Positions 35,156-45,149 of a DNA stretch of 64,000 nt are shown piece after piece. The translations under genes were made by a program, and so were the position numbers. The notes under the pieces are model-generated. The model saw only the letters and a list, made by a program, of their open reading frames with translations, made no database searches and had not been told where the DNA came from. Within the stretch, counting starts at the first letter, position 1. Each line of letters begins with the position of its first letter. The DNA comes from Planctomycetota bacterium. Its GTDB lineage: Bacteria > Planctomycetota > J058 > JAJDCP01. The stretch covers positions 35,546 to 99,545 of the forward strand of contig JAJDCP010000024.1 in assembly GCA_029260765.1 (NCBI GenBank). Direction: 5' to 3'.

Positions 35156-38100
35156 ATGTCTCGCCATGATGCCTCGGTCTCTCGACTCGAAGCTCTGCTC
35201 GGCCCCAGCTCCGGTTGGGGAGGGTTCTCTGCGGCGGCGACTTTCCGTCCCGAGGGGTCTCTGCAGCAACCGGACAAGCCGAGCGGGTTCGAGATCGATG
35301 CCGCCCAGCCCTTCCAACGGCACGACGTGATCGGCAAAGGAGGCATGGGGGTCGTCTACCGAGCGACCCAGGCGAGCCTGTGCCGGTCTGTGGCGCTCAA
35401 GACGATGCGCGATCGTGGGCGCGATGAAGGCACAGGCTCATGGGGGAGCGCGGACTTTCAGGCCGAGGCGTTGACGGTCGGGCGGTTGCAACATCCGAAC
35501 ATCGTACCCGTCTATGAATTCGGCTGGCGCGATGGGGCACCGTTCTTCGCGATGAAGCTGGTCGGCGGGCGTTCCTGGGAAGACATCCTGGGCGACATCG
35601 AGGGGGCCGAGCAGCGCTTCCACCTCGAGACCCTGCTGCAGGTCTGCAATGCGGTCGCCTTTGCGCATTCCCGGGGGATCACCCACAACGACCTCAAGCC
35701 CGCCAACGTGATGGTTGGCCAGTTCGGCGAGGTGCTGTTGATGGACTGGGGCCTCGCGACCGAGATCAGCGATCCTCCCGGTGGGGGGCTGCGCCATCGT
35801 ACCCAGGTCACCGGCATGTGCGGGACTCCTTCGTATATGCCCCCGGAGCTGGCAAACGGGGACGGCCAGGCCATCGGTCCCTGGACCGACGTCTATCTGC
35901 TCGGCGGGATCTTGCAGCGCATCTTGAGTGGGCGTCCGCCACGCCCCAGCCACCACTTCCTCGACGTGATGCTGGACGCCGTGGTCGGCCAGGTCGCCCC
36001 GCTGCCCTCCCATGCCCCCGAAGAGCTCTGCAGCATCGCCCGTCAGGCGCTATCTCCGGAGCCCGAGAAGCGTCAGCAGAGCGTGCTGGAGTTGCAGGCG
36101 CAGTTGCGGCTCTACCTCAAGCACGAGCAGAGCCTGCGCATCGGTTTTCTGGCGGGTCAGCAGCTGAACCAACTCGCCCAGGGGAGCCGCGGGCAGCTCT
36201 TGGACGAGACGGAGCGCACCCGCATGTATGACGGTCTCGGTGGCGCGGTGGCGGGTTTCGGCCAGGCGCTGCAGCTCTGGCCGGACAATCCCAACGCACA
36301 GCAGGGCGAGGTCCGCGCCCGCCGCGCCTATGCGCAATGCGCGCTCGAGCAGGGGGATTTCGGGCTCGCCGAGTTGCAGATCGCCCACCTGGAGGGCAAC
36401 GCTGCGCAAGACCTGGCCGCGGCCATCCATGCCGAGCGAGTCCGGGTGCAGGCAGAGCGTCAGATGCGGCGGCGTTTGAAGCGCGGACTCTTCGCTGTGG
36501 TGGTGGTGGCCCTGCTTGGGTTGAGCATCGCCTTCTTCGAGGTCTGGAAGGCACGGGCTTTCTCCGAAGCCAAGGGGCAGGCAGCCGTCGATGCGCTCCG
36601 CGAGCTGACCCGGGAGATTCAACCGCAGATAGCCTTCGGCCATGGCGAGACCGAGGCGGTCGCCCAGCGCCTGGCGGACATCGCGCTGCGGGGTTGGGAG
36701 CAGCTGCGTGACACCGACGTGGCCGCCTCCCGCATCAGCTTCGGGACCGCGCAGGCGATGTACAGCATGGCGAGCCTGCAGATGCATCGAGAGGGCAACT
36801 TGACAGAGGCTCGCCAACAGCTGGAGGCGGCGCGAGCGATCCTTGAGGCAGATCTTGCCGACGATCCCCAGCACGCCTCCTGGTATTCCTTGACCGATGT
36901 CCTGCTGGCCCTGGGCAGGCTGGCGCAGCGCCAGGGCCGCACGGACGATGCGCAGGCGTTGTACGAGCACGTGCTGCAAGTCTGCGAGCAGCAGCAAGCG
37001 CACGCCCATCCCGTCCATCGCGCCAACGCAAACGACCGATCTCGCAGCGCTTACAGCCATCTCGGCAACCTGCTGCTCGATCAGGGGGCCCTCGACGAGG
37101 CCGAGCCTTTGCTGCGTTCGTGCCTGCAGTTGTCCCAGCAGCTGCTGGGCGCCCAGCCTGACAGTCAGGATGCCATGAGGGACGTCGCACGCGCGCAGAG
37201 TGCGCTCGCAGAGTTGCTCTGGTTGCGGCAGCAGGTGGCTGAGGCGGCCGAGTTGCACGCAGATGCCCTGACCTTGTTCTACCGCCTGCAAGAGCTGCGT
37301 CCGAGCTCTCTGTGCGCGCAGGATCTGGCCAAATCTGCCAGCCGCAATGGAGATATGCAGGCGGCTCAGGGCGATCTGCTCGCAGCCCAGGAGAGCTTTG
37401 GCGAGTCCCACGACATCTTCGCCCAGCTGGTGCTGCGGAATCCAGGCAACTTCGAGCTGCAATACCTGTTGGCGACCTCGGTGCGCAAGCTGGCGGAGCT
37501 GGCCAAGGAGCGCCAGCTGGCTGCTGAAGCAGTAGAGCTGTTCTCCGAGGCATGCCGGCAGCTCGCGCAGCTCTGCGAGTTCGACAGCAGCGCGGTCAGC
37601 TTGCGCCGCGAGTACGGCTCGTGCCTCGCGATGCGGGCTACGGCGCGCATGCTGACATTCGACCTCGCTGCGGCCGAGCGTGACGCGCGCGAGGGCTTGG
37701 AGATCCTCGATGCGACGAACGCGGCGCAGAGCGATGATCTGCGTGCCCAACGACGGGTGGCCGACGCGCTGCAGGCACTCACCGAAGTGCTCTTGGGGGC
37801 GGGACGGCCCGAGCAGGCGCGGGCGTTCGCCGAGCGCAACCTGGTCTTGAGCGAGCAGATGGCCGAGAACGTGGGCGGTTCGAGGGTGCTCAGCGACGCG
37901 GCGCAGGCGGCGCTGCGGCTGGCAGAGATCGAGTCGGAGCTCGGCAACTTCGAGCGCTCATGGCCGTTGCTGCAGCGCGCCCGGGCCTGGCGCCGTGCGG
38001 TGCATGAACGCAATCCTCTGGAGCCGATCGCGGCGTCGGAGTTGGTGACGACCCTGGTGCGCGGTGCCGAGCTGCGGACGCAAGCAGAAGACGGGTTGCA

Positions 38101-38947
38101 AGCGGCGTCCTGGTATGCCGAGGCGCTGCTGGTTGCCGGGGCACTGGTCGAGAAACTGCCCCAGAATCGGCGCGCGCTGCGGTTGCTGGCGGGGGCTGCG
38201 GATGCTGGAGGGATGGCCTTCGCGCGGCAAGGAGACTTCGAGCAGTCGCGGGCGGCGTTCGCGTCGCTGCAGGCCTCGCTCGAGTGCCTGGTGATCTTGG
38301 AGAGCCACCTGCCTGAGCTGCGCCGCGACCTCGCCATCAGCTTCGAGCGCCAGGCTCGGGTCGCTGAGAGGCTGGGAGAGGTGGCCCTGATGGTCGAGCT
38401 GTTGGAGAAGGGCTGCGCCGCGCTGGAGGCAGGCCTCGAGGCGTTCCCCGACGAGGTCTTCCTGCAGGATGAGCTTACCAACTTCTGGGGCAACCTCGAG
38501 CTCGCCCGGAGTGCCTTGCGCGAGCAGCAGCTGATCGCGGGAGAACGCCCGCCAGAGAATCCATCAGAGCAGCTGGTGCTCGCCGTAGCGTTGTTCGACG
38601 CGCAGCGCTGGGAGGAGGCGTACCCCCACTTCGAGGCAGGACTGCGGGGGGGCCGCGAGCCGGCTCGTTGGGCAGACCCGCTGCTGGCGGCCATCACCGC
38701 TGCGGGGCTGGCCGAGCAGAGCGGAGAGTTGGCGCAACGCGAGCATGCCTGGCTGTGGTTGGCGATGGGTCTGGAGGGGGCCGCGGGCCTGGTGCCCGAG
38801 CTCGATGCGGGCCAAAAGGCAGAGCTGCGCGCCTGGCTCGAGCAGCTGCGCGACGCCGAACCGCGTCTGGCGAGTCTGCGGGAAGATCCCACTTTCGCCG
38901 CGCTGTTTGCTGCCGTCATCGAGCGTTTGGAGCCGGAGCCCGACTGA
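35156..38947 (+). CDS. Transmembrane Ser/Thr protein kinase with large TPR-like domain
   Basis: 1263 residues; ATG with TGGAGGA five bases upstream. The kinase domain spans about 55-325: GKGGMGVVY loop, Lys82 in VALK, catalytic loop HNDLKPANV (His177-Asn178-Asp179) and DWG at 197-199. So HRD is HND and DFG is DWG, with the catalytic Asp, Lys and Asn retained. A single membrane segment follows at ~444-462. The remaining ~800 residues are Ala/Leu/Gln-rich helical repeats typical of TPRs, predicted to be extracytoplasmic. It probably senses or binds envelope proteins. It stands alone between divergent and co-directional genes. Confidence 0.88.
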   Translation: MSRHDASVSRLEALLGPSSGWGGFSAAATFRPEGSLQQPDKPSGFEIDAAQPFQRHDVIGKGGMGVVYRATQASLCRSVALKTMRDRGRDEGTGSWGSADFQAEALTVGRLQHPNIVPVYEFGWRDGAPFFAMKLVGGRSWEDILGDIEGAEQRFHLETLLQVCNAVAFAHSRGITHNDLKPANVMVGQFGEVLLMDWGLATEISDPPGGGLRHRTQVTGMCGTPSYMPPELANGDGQAIGPWTDVYLLGGILQRILSGRPPRPSHHFLDVMLDAVVGQVAPLPSHAPEELCSIARQALSPEPEKRQQSVLELQAQLRLYLKHEQSLRIGFLAGQQLNQLAQGSRGQLLDETERTRMYDGLGGAVAGFGQALQLWPDNPNAQQGEVRARRAYAQCALEQGDFGLAELQIAHLEGNAAQDLAAAIHAERVRVQAERQMRRRLKRGLFAVVVVALLGLSIAFFEVWKARAFSEAKGQAAVDALRELTREIQPQIAFGHGETEAVAQRLADIALRGWEQLRDTDVAASRISFGTAQAMYSMASLQMHREGNLTEARQQLEAARAILEADLADDPQHASWYSLTDVLLALGRLAQRQGRTDDAQALYEHVLQVCEQQQAHAHPVHRANANDRSRSAYSHLGNLLLDQGALDEAEPLLRSCLQLSQQLLGAQPDSQDAMRDVARAQSALAELLWLRQQVAEAAELHADALTLFYRLQELRPSSLCAQDLAKSASRNGDMQAAQGDLLAAQESFGESHDIFAQLVLRNPGNFELQYLLATSVRKLAELAKERQLAAEAVELFSEACRQLAQLCEFDSSAVSLRREYGSCLAMRATARMLTFDLAAAERDAREGLEILDATNAAQSDDLRAQRRVADALQALTEVLLGAGRPEQARAFAERNLVLSEQMAENVGGSRVLSDAAQAALRLAEIESELGNFERSWPLLQRARAWRRAVHERNPLEPIAASELVTTLVRGAELRTQAEDGLQAASWYAEALLVAGALVEKLPQNRRALRLLAGAADAGGMAFARQGDFEQSRAAFASLQASLECLVILESHLPELRRDLAISFERQARVAERLGEVALMVELLEKGCAALEAGLEAFPDEVFLQDELTNFWGNLELARSALREQQLIAGERPPENPSEQLVLAVALFDAQRWEEAYPHFEAGLRGGREPARWADPLLAAITAAGLAEQSGELAQREHAWLWLAMGLEGAAGLVPELDAGQKAELRAWLEQLRDAEPRLASLREDPTFAALFAAVIERLEPEPD

Positions 38948-39005
38948 GGGCGGGCCGAAAGGGCTTCCCAAATGAACACGCAGCGGGGCACGTCTCTGCA
39001 AAGAC

Positions 39006-39033
39006 TTGATCCTCGGTTCGCCGCGGTTATGGT
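39006..39033 (+). promoter_or_regulatory. Possible promoter for the AsmA-like gene
   Basis: TTGATC (39006-39011) and TATGGT (39028-39033) with a 16-base spacer; each matches four of six consensus bases. The distance to the ATG is about 28 bases from the predicted start site. Confidence 0.3.
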
Positions 39034-39067
39034 CAACAGGTGCGTCTTGTCACAAAGTGAGTAGAAC

Positions 39068-40876
39068 ATGACCGAAAAACCCAAGCGACGCTGGCTCAAA
39101 CGACTGGGATGGGCATTCCTGGCGTTGATCCTGCTCGTGGTTCTCAACCTGATCTTCCCGAACCTGCTGATCGCACCGATCGCCAGAGGCCAGATCGAAT
39201 CGGGCATCAGCTCGGCGATGACCTGCCAGGCCAGCATCGGCAGCCTGTCGTTGGATTTCTTCGGACTGAACACGGTCGGAGATCTGCGCTTGCACCACGA
39301 AGGCCAAGCCAGCGACGAGCAGGCTCCGGTCTACCTCGAGCACGTGGCGGTTGGAGTGCAGCCGATGGCGCTGACTTCCGATACCGTCGAGATCACCGAG
39401 ATCCAGGTACGGGGGCTCCATGTCGAGAGCCAGCTCGATTCGACCGGGCTCTCGGTGATGCAGCTGTTCGGCTCACGCGAGGCGCCGGCACCCGAGCCCA
39501 AAGACACTCCTCAGCCAGAGCCTGCCGCGGAACCGACGGCTGAAACGGCCCCGGATGCGGCTCCCGAGGCGGCTCCCGCCTACGGAGGCATCAACCTGGA
39601 GAAGCTGCGCATCGACGATGTCAACGTGACCCTGTATTCGCAGGCGATGGTGGCGGAGAAGGACGACCCGACCAAGCTGCGGCAGGTCGCTGAGACCTTG
39701 GGGGTGCGTGGTTTCCGGTTCCATCTGGACAAGGTCAAGGTGTCGGGGAAGGGCCAGCTGCTGCGGACGGTTCCCTGGACGATGGGCTGCAGCTTCTGGT
39801 ACGGCTCGAAGCTGCTCGGTGAGCTGTCTTTGAGCGGCGAGGTGGCCAATCTGAAGGGGAACACAGTGCGGGCCTCGGTGCAGGCCGAGCTGAAGAAGCT
39901 CGACCTCTCTCCCTATCTCGATCTGCAAGGCTCGGGAACCATGCAGATCACTGCCCAGGTGCCTATGGACGAGTTGTTGCTCAGCACGCTCGAGATGGCC
40001 ATCAGCATTCCGGAGCTCACGATCTCTGGCATGCGTTCGAGCGGCTTGAGCCTGAGCGCCCGTGCCGACAAGCAGCTCGCGAAGCTCGAAGCTGCCGTGC
40101 AAGACCTCAAGGGCGGTCGCTTCTCACTCGACGGGGAGATCAACTACGGTCAGGACGGCGTACCCTGGAGTGGGCACATCGCGATGGATGACCTGCCCGT
40201 CATGCCGGATTGGTTCAGGGCTCTGGAGCACGTCAGCCCGATCATCGCGTTGGCTTCGCTTCCCAAGGATATCCAGGGGAAGCTGTCGGGAAACGTCAAT
40301 TTGAGCAGCTCCGGCGCGACCTTCGAGCAGCATCTCAACCAGGTCGAGGCCAGCGGTTCGGTCCACTCCAAAGATCTGACCGTGCGCAGTCCGATCTTCG
40401 CGGCCCTGGGGGCGTTGTTGAAAGAAGACTCCTGGGATCCGATGCGCTTCATCGATTTCAACCAGAGCTTCTCGATCCGCTCGGGTTACGTGATGGCGTC
40501 GGACATTCCCCTGGTCAACGGCCGTACCCAGGTGGTTCTGAGCGGCAAGACCAGCCTGAAGAGCGAGCTCGACTACTCCTTGAAGGTCGCGGCCATCGAC
40601 GGGCGTGACCTCTCGGCTCTGAACCTGGGAAGCAATCTCATCCGGATCAAAGGCAGCGTCGACGGCCCCGAGCTGGCGGCTCCCAGCTCGATCGGCGAGG
40701 CGCTTGGCGGGACGCTCGAAAACCTGTTGAACAATCCGGAGGGCCTCGGCGAGACCCTGGAAGGGTTGTTCGGGGGGGACAAGGACAAAGAGAAGCCGGA
40801 CGAGAATCAGGAGCAGCTGAAGGAAGAGCTCGACAATGCGCTGAAGCGTTTCGGCGGGGGTTTCTTCCGTCGCTAG
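39068..40876 (+). CDS. AsmA-like envelope protein
   Basis: 602 residues. One N-terminal membrane anchor (LGWAFLALILLVVLNLIFP) follows a basic cytoplasmic tail. The rest is an extended beta-rich periplasmic body of the AsmA/DUF748 type, with repeating pattern such as LEKLRIDDVNVTLYS, LSGEVANLKGN and LSGNVNLSSSG. A Pro/Glu/Ala linker lies near 135-170. AsmA-family proteins form bridges that move phospholipid between membranes. The C-terminus is charged and low in complexity. A palindromic repeat lies 42 bases after the stop. Confidence 0.75.
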   Translation: MTEKPKRRWLKRLGWAFLALILLVVLNLIFPNLLIAPIARGQIESGISSAMTCQASIGSLSLDFFGLNTVGDLRLHHEGQASDEQAPVYLEHVAVGVQPMALTSDTVEITEIQVRGLHVESQLDSTGLSVMQLFGSREAPAPEPKDTPQPEPAAEPTAETAPDAAPEAAPAYGGINLEKLRIDDVNVTLYSQAMVAEKDDPTKLRQVAETLGVRGFRFHLDKVKVSGKGQLLRTVPWTMGCSFWYGSKLLGELSLSGEVANLKGNTVRASVQAELKKLDLSPYLDLQGSGTMQITAQVPMDELLLSTLEMAISIPELTISGMRSSGLSLSARADKQLAKLEAAVQDLKGGRFSLDGEINYGQDGVPWSGHIAMDDLPVMPDWFRALEHVSPIIALASLPKDIQGKLSGNVNLSSSGATFEQHLNQVEASGSVHSKDLTVRSPIFAALGALLKEDSWDPMRFIDFNQSFSIRSGYVMASDIPLVNGRTQVVLSGKTSLKSELDYSLKVAAIDGRDLSALNLGSNLIRIKGSVDGPELAAPSSIGEALGGTLENLLNNPEGLGETLEGLFGGDKDKEKPDENQEQLKEELDNALKRFGGGFFRR

Positions 40877-40917
40877 TGCTCCGTCAGGTCCAGCTCTTGT
40901 AGGTTCTTCTCTCCGGT

Positions 40918-40969
40918 GTAGGGGAGGGGTTCACCCCCTCCCGCGGGCGGGGGTGAACCCCGCCCCTAC
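40918..40969. repeat. 52-bp GC-rich palindromic repeat
   Basis: A near-perfect inverted repeat starts GTAGGGGAGGGGTTCACC and ends GGTGAACCCCGCCCCTAC. It belongs to the same family as the arms at 7963-8043 and 59586-59634. It sits between the AsmA-like and Rieske genes, whose 3' ends converge, and could terminate both. Confidence 0.75.
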
Positions 40970-41008
40970 GGACCAGACCAACCCACAGACTCTGTCCCTG
41001 ACACGGCA

Positions 41009-42595
41009 CTAGCCCCGTGCCCGGTCCCGGTTCACCAGGCTGAGGCTCTGGAAGGCCGTGCGGCGCGCGTGTTTCTGCTTCAGCGGAGCCTCGAGAAACC
41101 TCTTCAAGGCCGCGCGCAAAGACCCCTGCAGCTCCGATCCCTCAGGCAGCGCCTCGTGCTCCTCCCGCACCGCACATACTGTCTTGAGCAGGTGGCACGA
41201 GAAGATCGGCTCATTGAGCCCGTGGTCGGTGACCTGCCGCAGGCAGTCTGCGAAGAATCCAGCTGCATCCTGATCGGGCGCCTCCAGGCAGGGTTCCACA
41301 CCACGAAACAGCTGGTTCCGCCCCGCGAAACAAGCCATCTGCAGCAGCCCGGCCGGCCACAGCTCGGGGTATCTGCGGCAAAGCTGACGGACCGCGTTCG
41401 CGAAGGTCAGGCCGTGGGTGATGTTCAGCCAGCCGACGTTCTTGCTGACCGGTTGCTGGACCGCGTGCTGGCGTGCATCATCGAAACGCGCGAGGTTGTC
41501 GCAGTTGGCGGCCAGCAGCGCCCGGTAGATGCTCGCCTGTGAATGGCCGACAGCCGCCTCTCGGGTCCAGCGCAACGCCCGCTGCACCGACAAGCCTATG
41601 GCGGACTCGGGGGCAGCCTCGGCGGCGCCGAAACCGTGGGGAAATGCTGTCAGCTCCGCGGCGTAGCTCTTGAACTCGGGAATCAGATCCTCACGTGTGC
41701 TCTGGCACAGACTTCTTGTCAAGGGCAACAGCAGCCACGGAAGGACGGCCTCCCCCAGCGCGGCGACCAGGCCACCCACTTTGTAGACATAGATCAGGGA
41801 GTGCCCGAAGTCGTTGTAATGAGCGAGAGCTGCGCGCGCGTACCAGGGTTCGAGCTCGGACCAGGACCGTCCCGAGTGCAGCGCACCACGCAGAAGTTCG
41901 CTGGCTGCCTGCTCATCCTCGGCTTCGACGGCGACCAGGAAGGCAGCCCCGTCGAACTCCAGCCGGCCCTGTGGGTACGGGAAGGAGGGCGCGCGCAGGG
42001 TGTCGTGGGCAAAATGGTCGATGGCTTCGGTCAGGCACAGCAGCCGTGTTTCGGGGTCTTCGGCCTGGCTGTAGAGCTGCAGCCAGTCCGCGCAGGCCGG
42101 GAGCGCGTGACTGGCGCCGAATTCGAACTTGTCATGGGTCCAATGCAGCACCTCTCGAACGGCCAGCAAGGGGTCGAAGCCGTGCTGCTCGAGCCGGGCA
42201 AGCTCACGCGACAGGCGGCCATACTGGCGTTCTGCGACGGCGGTGTGCAGGCCGTCCAACCGCTTCTGCAGAACCTCTTCGCGGGGCGGGTCGCTGAGGT
42301 CGACCTCGATCTGGCCGTTGGCGACCCTGATCGGGTAGCTGCGCACGTGGTCCTGGCCGAGCAGGCACTGCCCGTCGTGCAGGGAGAACTTCCAGTTGTG
42401 CCACTGGCAGGTCAGCACGCAGTCGTCGCTCAGACCTCCCTGTAGCAAGGGGTAGCCTTCGTGGGGGCAGCGGTTGTCGACCGCGAAGGCGCGCTCGCCA
42501 TTGTGGAACATTGCGATCTGCCGGCCATCTGCCTTGAGCAGCTTGCGGCCTTTGCTCTTGAGCTCTGCTTCAGAGCCAGCGCTGAGCCATCCCAT
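41009..42595 (-). CDS. Rieske [2Fe-2S] protein with long helical C-terminal domain
   Basis: 528 residues from the ATG at 42595, with AGGAGG seven bases upstream. Residues ~1-105 are a Rieske ferredoxin-like domain with both ligand pairs (CPHEGYPLLQGG and CQWHNWKF). The remaining ~420 residues are helical and His-rich (LHWTHDKFEFGASHALPA, HYNDFGHSLIYVYKVG, LLQMACFAGRN). It lacks the usual Rieske-oxygenase 2-His-carboxylate domain. The His-rich helices faintly recall questin-oxidase-like proteins, which I cannot confirm. An electron-transfer or oxidase role is inferred. Confidence 0.75.
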   Translation of the reverse strand: MGWLSAGSEAELKSKGRKLLKADGRQIAMFHNGERAFAVDNRCPHEGYPLLQGGLSDDCVLTCQWHNWKFSLHDGQCLLGQDHVRSYPIRVANGQIEVDLSDPPREEVLQKRLDGLHTAVAERQYGRLSRELARLEQHGFDPLLAVREVLHWTHDKFEFGASHALPACADWLQLYSQAEDPETRLLCLTEAIDHFAHDTLRAPSFPYPQGRLEFDGAAFLVAVEAEDEQAASELLRGALHSGRSWSELEPWYARAALAHYNDFGHSLIYVYKVGGLVAALGEAVLPWLLLPLTRSLCQSTREDLIPEFKSYAAELTAFPHGFGAAEAAPESAIGLSVQRALRWTREAAVGHSQASIYRALLAANCDNLARFDDARQHAVQQPVSKNVGWLNITHGLTFANAVRQLCRRYPELWPAGLLQMACFAGRNQLFRGVEPCLEAPDQDAAGFFADCLRQVTDHGLNEPIFSCHLLKTVCAVREEHEALPEGSELQGSLRAALKRFLEAPLKQKHARRTAFQSLSLVNRDRARG

Positions 42596-42748
42596 ATCGT
42601 AACCTCCTGAGCTTGGTGACCAGGCGTCATAACGCAACCATCGTGCCAGCTGCAGACGCCCGAGCCTGCCGTTCAGGCGATCTCCATGTAACGATATGCC
42701 GGTGGTTCCGCAACGCGATATCGGTGGGGCACCGAAACTGCGGATGCT

Positions 42749-44899
42749 TCATCGATGGCGGCGTGGCCCGTTTTGTGGGCGTGACGGTGGGGCAGGTGGG
42801 GGACGCTCGACGCTGTCGAAGGCCCCGTCGTTGCGTGCCTCCGTGACCTGGTACTGCAGTCCGAAAGGCTCCGCCAGAGCGGTCTCACTGCGTGCCTCGT
42901 CGAACCAGAGGCTGGTCGCTCCATCTGTGCCGTAGACGAGCCGGGCTTGGGAGTCGACCATCATCCTCTGGCCGATGTTCAGACTGCGCAGGCACACAAG
43001 CGTCAACGACCCGTCGTCGAGAGCTTCAAAGCGCACGGTCGCGACCACTGTGGGCTTCTGGGGGTCATTCCAGAGCACGCAATCGTAGGTCCCGTCGCTA
43101 CGACTCTCAAAGCGGATGGAACGTTGTTTGTTTGCCAACGTGTGCATTGTCATGAACTGGCCGACGAAACCCAAAAGCTCCTTTGGGGCAGCGGGCCCTG
43201 GAGTGGTCGCAGGTCCCGGATTCTGGGCCAGCGAGGGCAGACTTCCGGGCAGCGCCCCGCCGTCTGGCTGGGACGATCCTCGATCGATACCGAACAGCCT
43301 GCGGATGGGCTCGAAGTCCAGGGAACCCGGCCGCACGCCCACCAGCCAGGCCGTCGTCAGCACGATCCCGCACAGCACCAGAGCGTTCAGCAAGCTGCGG
43401 TGTCGGTTGCCTTTGGCCAGGGTCGCCAACACGAGCAGCAGAAACCCCGCGGCCAGGCCGATGCCGAGCTGTGCGTAGGATTGGATCAGCCCGAACGCCG
43501 AGGCGAACAGGATCACCCCGATGCATGCCAGCTGCAGCCAGGGTCCACCACTGCCAGGCGCACGGGGGCCTGCCTGGGGCGCTCCGGTTGGCACGGTCCC
43601 ATAGTCGACGCCGCGGGGCCGGGCCGCGACTGGTTGGGTGGGCTCAGCCTCCGGGGCTGCCCGGTTGGAATCTCCACCAGGGGGCGGTCGGTTGGGCAGA
43701 ACCACCTGCCCCGCAGCAGCCTCCTTGCTGCTCCGCGTCTTGGCGCCGTCCGCGAGCTGGCTGAAGCTGCCCCCGAATCCGGCTCGGTATTTGCCAGCCG
43801 CGCCATCCTGCAGCGCCTGACGAAACTCGGCAGCCGTCTGGAAGCGGTCGTCTGGCAGTTTCTGCAAGGCCTTCTCGATCACTGCCAGCAACCAGGGGGG
43901 AAGCCCTGTGGGGTCTAACGGAGGAGGGGGCTCGTAGCGGATCAGGCGCGCAAGCTCGACGGGATCGCGCGCGATCCAAGGACGCCGGCCAGCCAAGAGC
44001 TCGTAGAGTACGATGCCGGTCGAGAACAGGTCGGTACGGAAGTCGACACGCGCCCCGCTCAGCTGCTCAGGGGCCATGTACACGGGTGTCCCGACCATCA
44101 CATTGGCCGCGGTCATCGTGCCTCCGATCTCGTAGCGGGCAGCCTCTGAGACCGCGCGCACAAGGCCGAAGTCGAGCACCTTGGCCTCGACGCCATCGTC
44201 TCCATGGTTGACGAGGATGTTGCTGGGTTTGATGTCGCGGTGGGCCACCCCGATCCGATGCGCCTCTCCCAGCCCGTCGAGCACGTGGTCGATGATCGTT
44301 ACAGCCTCTTGGTAGCCGAGGCAGCCGCGCTCCCAGAGGTATTTATGTAGCGGATCACCATGACACAACTCCATGATCAGCAGAAAGTTACCGCTGGCGG
44401 GGTCGCGGTCGAGGTCGAGCACTGCGACCACCCGCTTGTGGCGGATCTTCATGCAGGTGCGCGCTTCGCGCATGAAGCGCTCGGCGGCTTCGGGCTGTTG
44501 GGCGATGCCCGGAACCATCGTCTTGACGGCCACTTCTTGCTGCAGATGGATATGGCGCGCCCGGAAGACCTTTCCCATACCTCCTTTGCCGAGCAGCTCA
44601 ATCAACTGCAGCCGGCCGGCAACCACCGAGCCGACCTCGAGCTCGGCAGGCGCTCTCTGGAAGTCGCTGTTGGACACCGTCCCTTCGGAGCTGACAGCCT
44701 TGCCCGGCGCGTCCTCGTTGCCTCCGACGCGCGGTGTGGTTGCGCTCGAAGCAGCGAGTCCGCTGATGATCTCAGTCTGGAATTGCGACATGCCGAGATT
44801 GGGCGCCGGCACGCCGCAGCGTGGGCATGAACGCCACGCCTGCTGCAGTTGGTTGCTGCAATTGATACAGGTCAGGAGGGGTTGCGGTTGCGATGCCAC
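42749..44899 (-). CDS. Ser/Thr protein kinase with N-terminal zinc ribbon and C-terminal membrane segments
   Basis: 716 residues, GTG start with AGAGG upstream. A Cys4 zinc ribbon lies at the N-terminus (Cys11, 14, 25, 28). The kinase domain (about 90-360) is canonical: GKGGMGKVF, VAVKTM, HRDIKPSNILV, DFG, and APE in YMAPEQL. A Pro-rich linker precedes three hydrophobic segments (ACIGVILFASAFGLI, GIGLAAGFLLLVLATL, LNALVLCGIVLTTAWLV). A small C-terminal domain follows that may read an envelope or nucleotide signal. Catalytic residues are intact, so an active kinase is expected. Its substrate is unknown. Confidence 0.9.
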   Translation of the reverse strand: MASQPQPLLTCINCSNQLQQAWRSCPRCGVPAPNLGMSQFQTEIISGLAASSATTPRVGGNEDAPGKAVSSEGTVSNSDFQRAPAELEVGSVVAGRLQLIELLGKGGMGKVFRARHIHLQQEVAVKTMVPGIAQQPEAAERFMREARTCMKIRHKRVVAVLDLDRDPASGNFLLIMELCHGDPLHKYLWERGCLGYQEAVTIIDHVLDGLGEAHRIGVAHRDIKPSNILVNHGDDGVEAKVLDFGLVRAVSEAARYEIGGTMTAANVMVGTPVYMAPEQLSGARVDFRTDLFSTGIVLYELLAGRRPWIARDPVELARLIRYEPPPPLDPTGLPPWLLAVIEKALQKLPDDRFQTAAEFRQALQDGAAGKYRAGFGGSFSQLADGAKTRSSKEAAAGQVVLPNRPPPGGDSNRAAPEAEPTQPVAARPRGVDYGTVPTGAPQAGPRAPGSGGPWLQLACIGVILFASAFGLIQSYAQLGIGLAAGFLLLVLATLAKGNRHRSLLNALVLCGIVLTTAWLVGVRPGSLDFEPIRRLFGIDRGSSQPDGGALPGSLPSLAQNPGPATTPGPAAPKELLGFVGQFMTMHTLANKQRSIRFESRSDGTYDCVLWNDPQKPTVVATVRFEALDDGSLTLVCLRSLNIGQRMMVDSQARLVYGTDGATSLWFDEARSETALAEPFGLQYQVTEARNDGAFDSVERPPPAPPSRPQNGPRRHR

Positions 44900-45149
44900 G
44901 CACTACCTCTGCAGGGGCCGGCGTGAAGGGTCAGTCCTCCGCCACCGCTTTCGCCGCCAGCGATGAGCCTGGATTATTGGACAAACCGTGCGGGGAATCA
45001 ACAGCGAACATTCGGCGTGGGCAGGTGCATGCGGCCGGGAACGGTCCGCAGCTGGCTGAGAGCGAAGCGCACGGGCTTGCCTGGGAGCCGCCGCTGCAGC
45101 AGGCGGCGGTCTTTGCTACACTGGTGCCTCCCTGGTGAACTCCTCCAAT

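Noticed and set aside
37366..39273. A 635-codon open frame on the minus strand
   Set aside because: It is antisense to the TPR part of the large kinase, Ser/Arg/Ala-rich and without recognisable domains.
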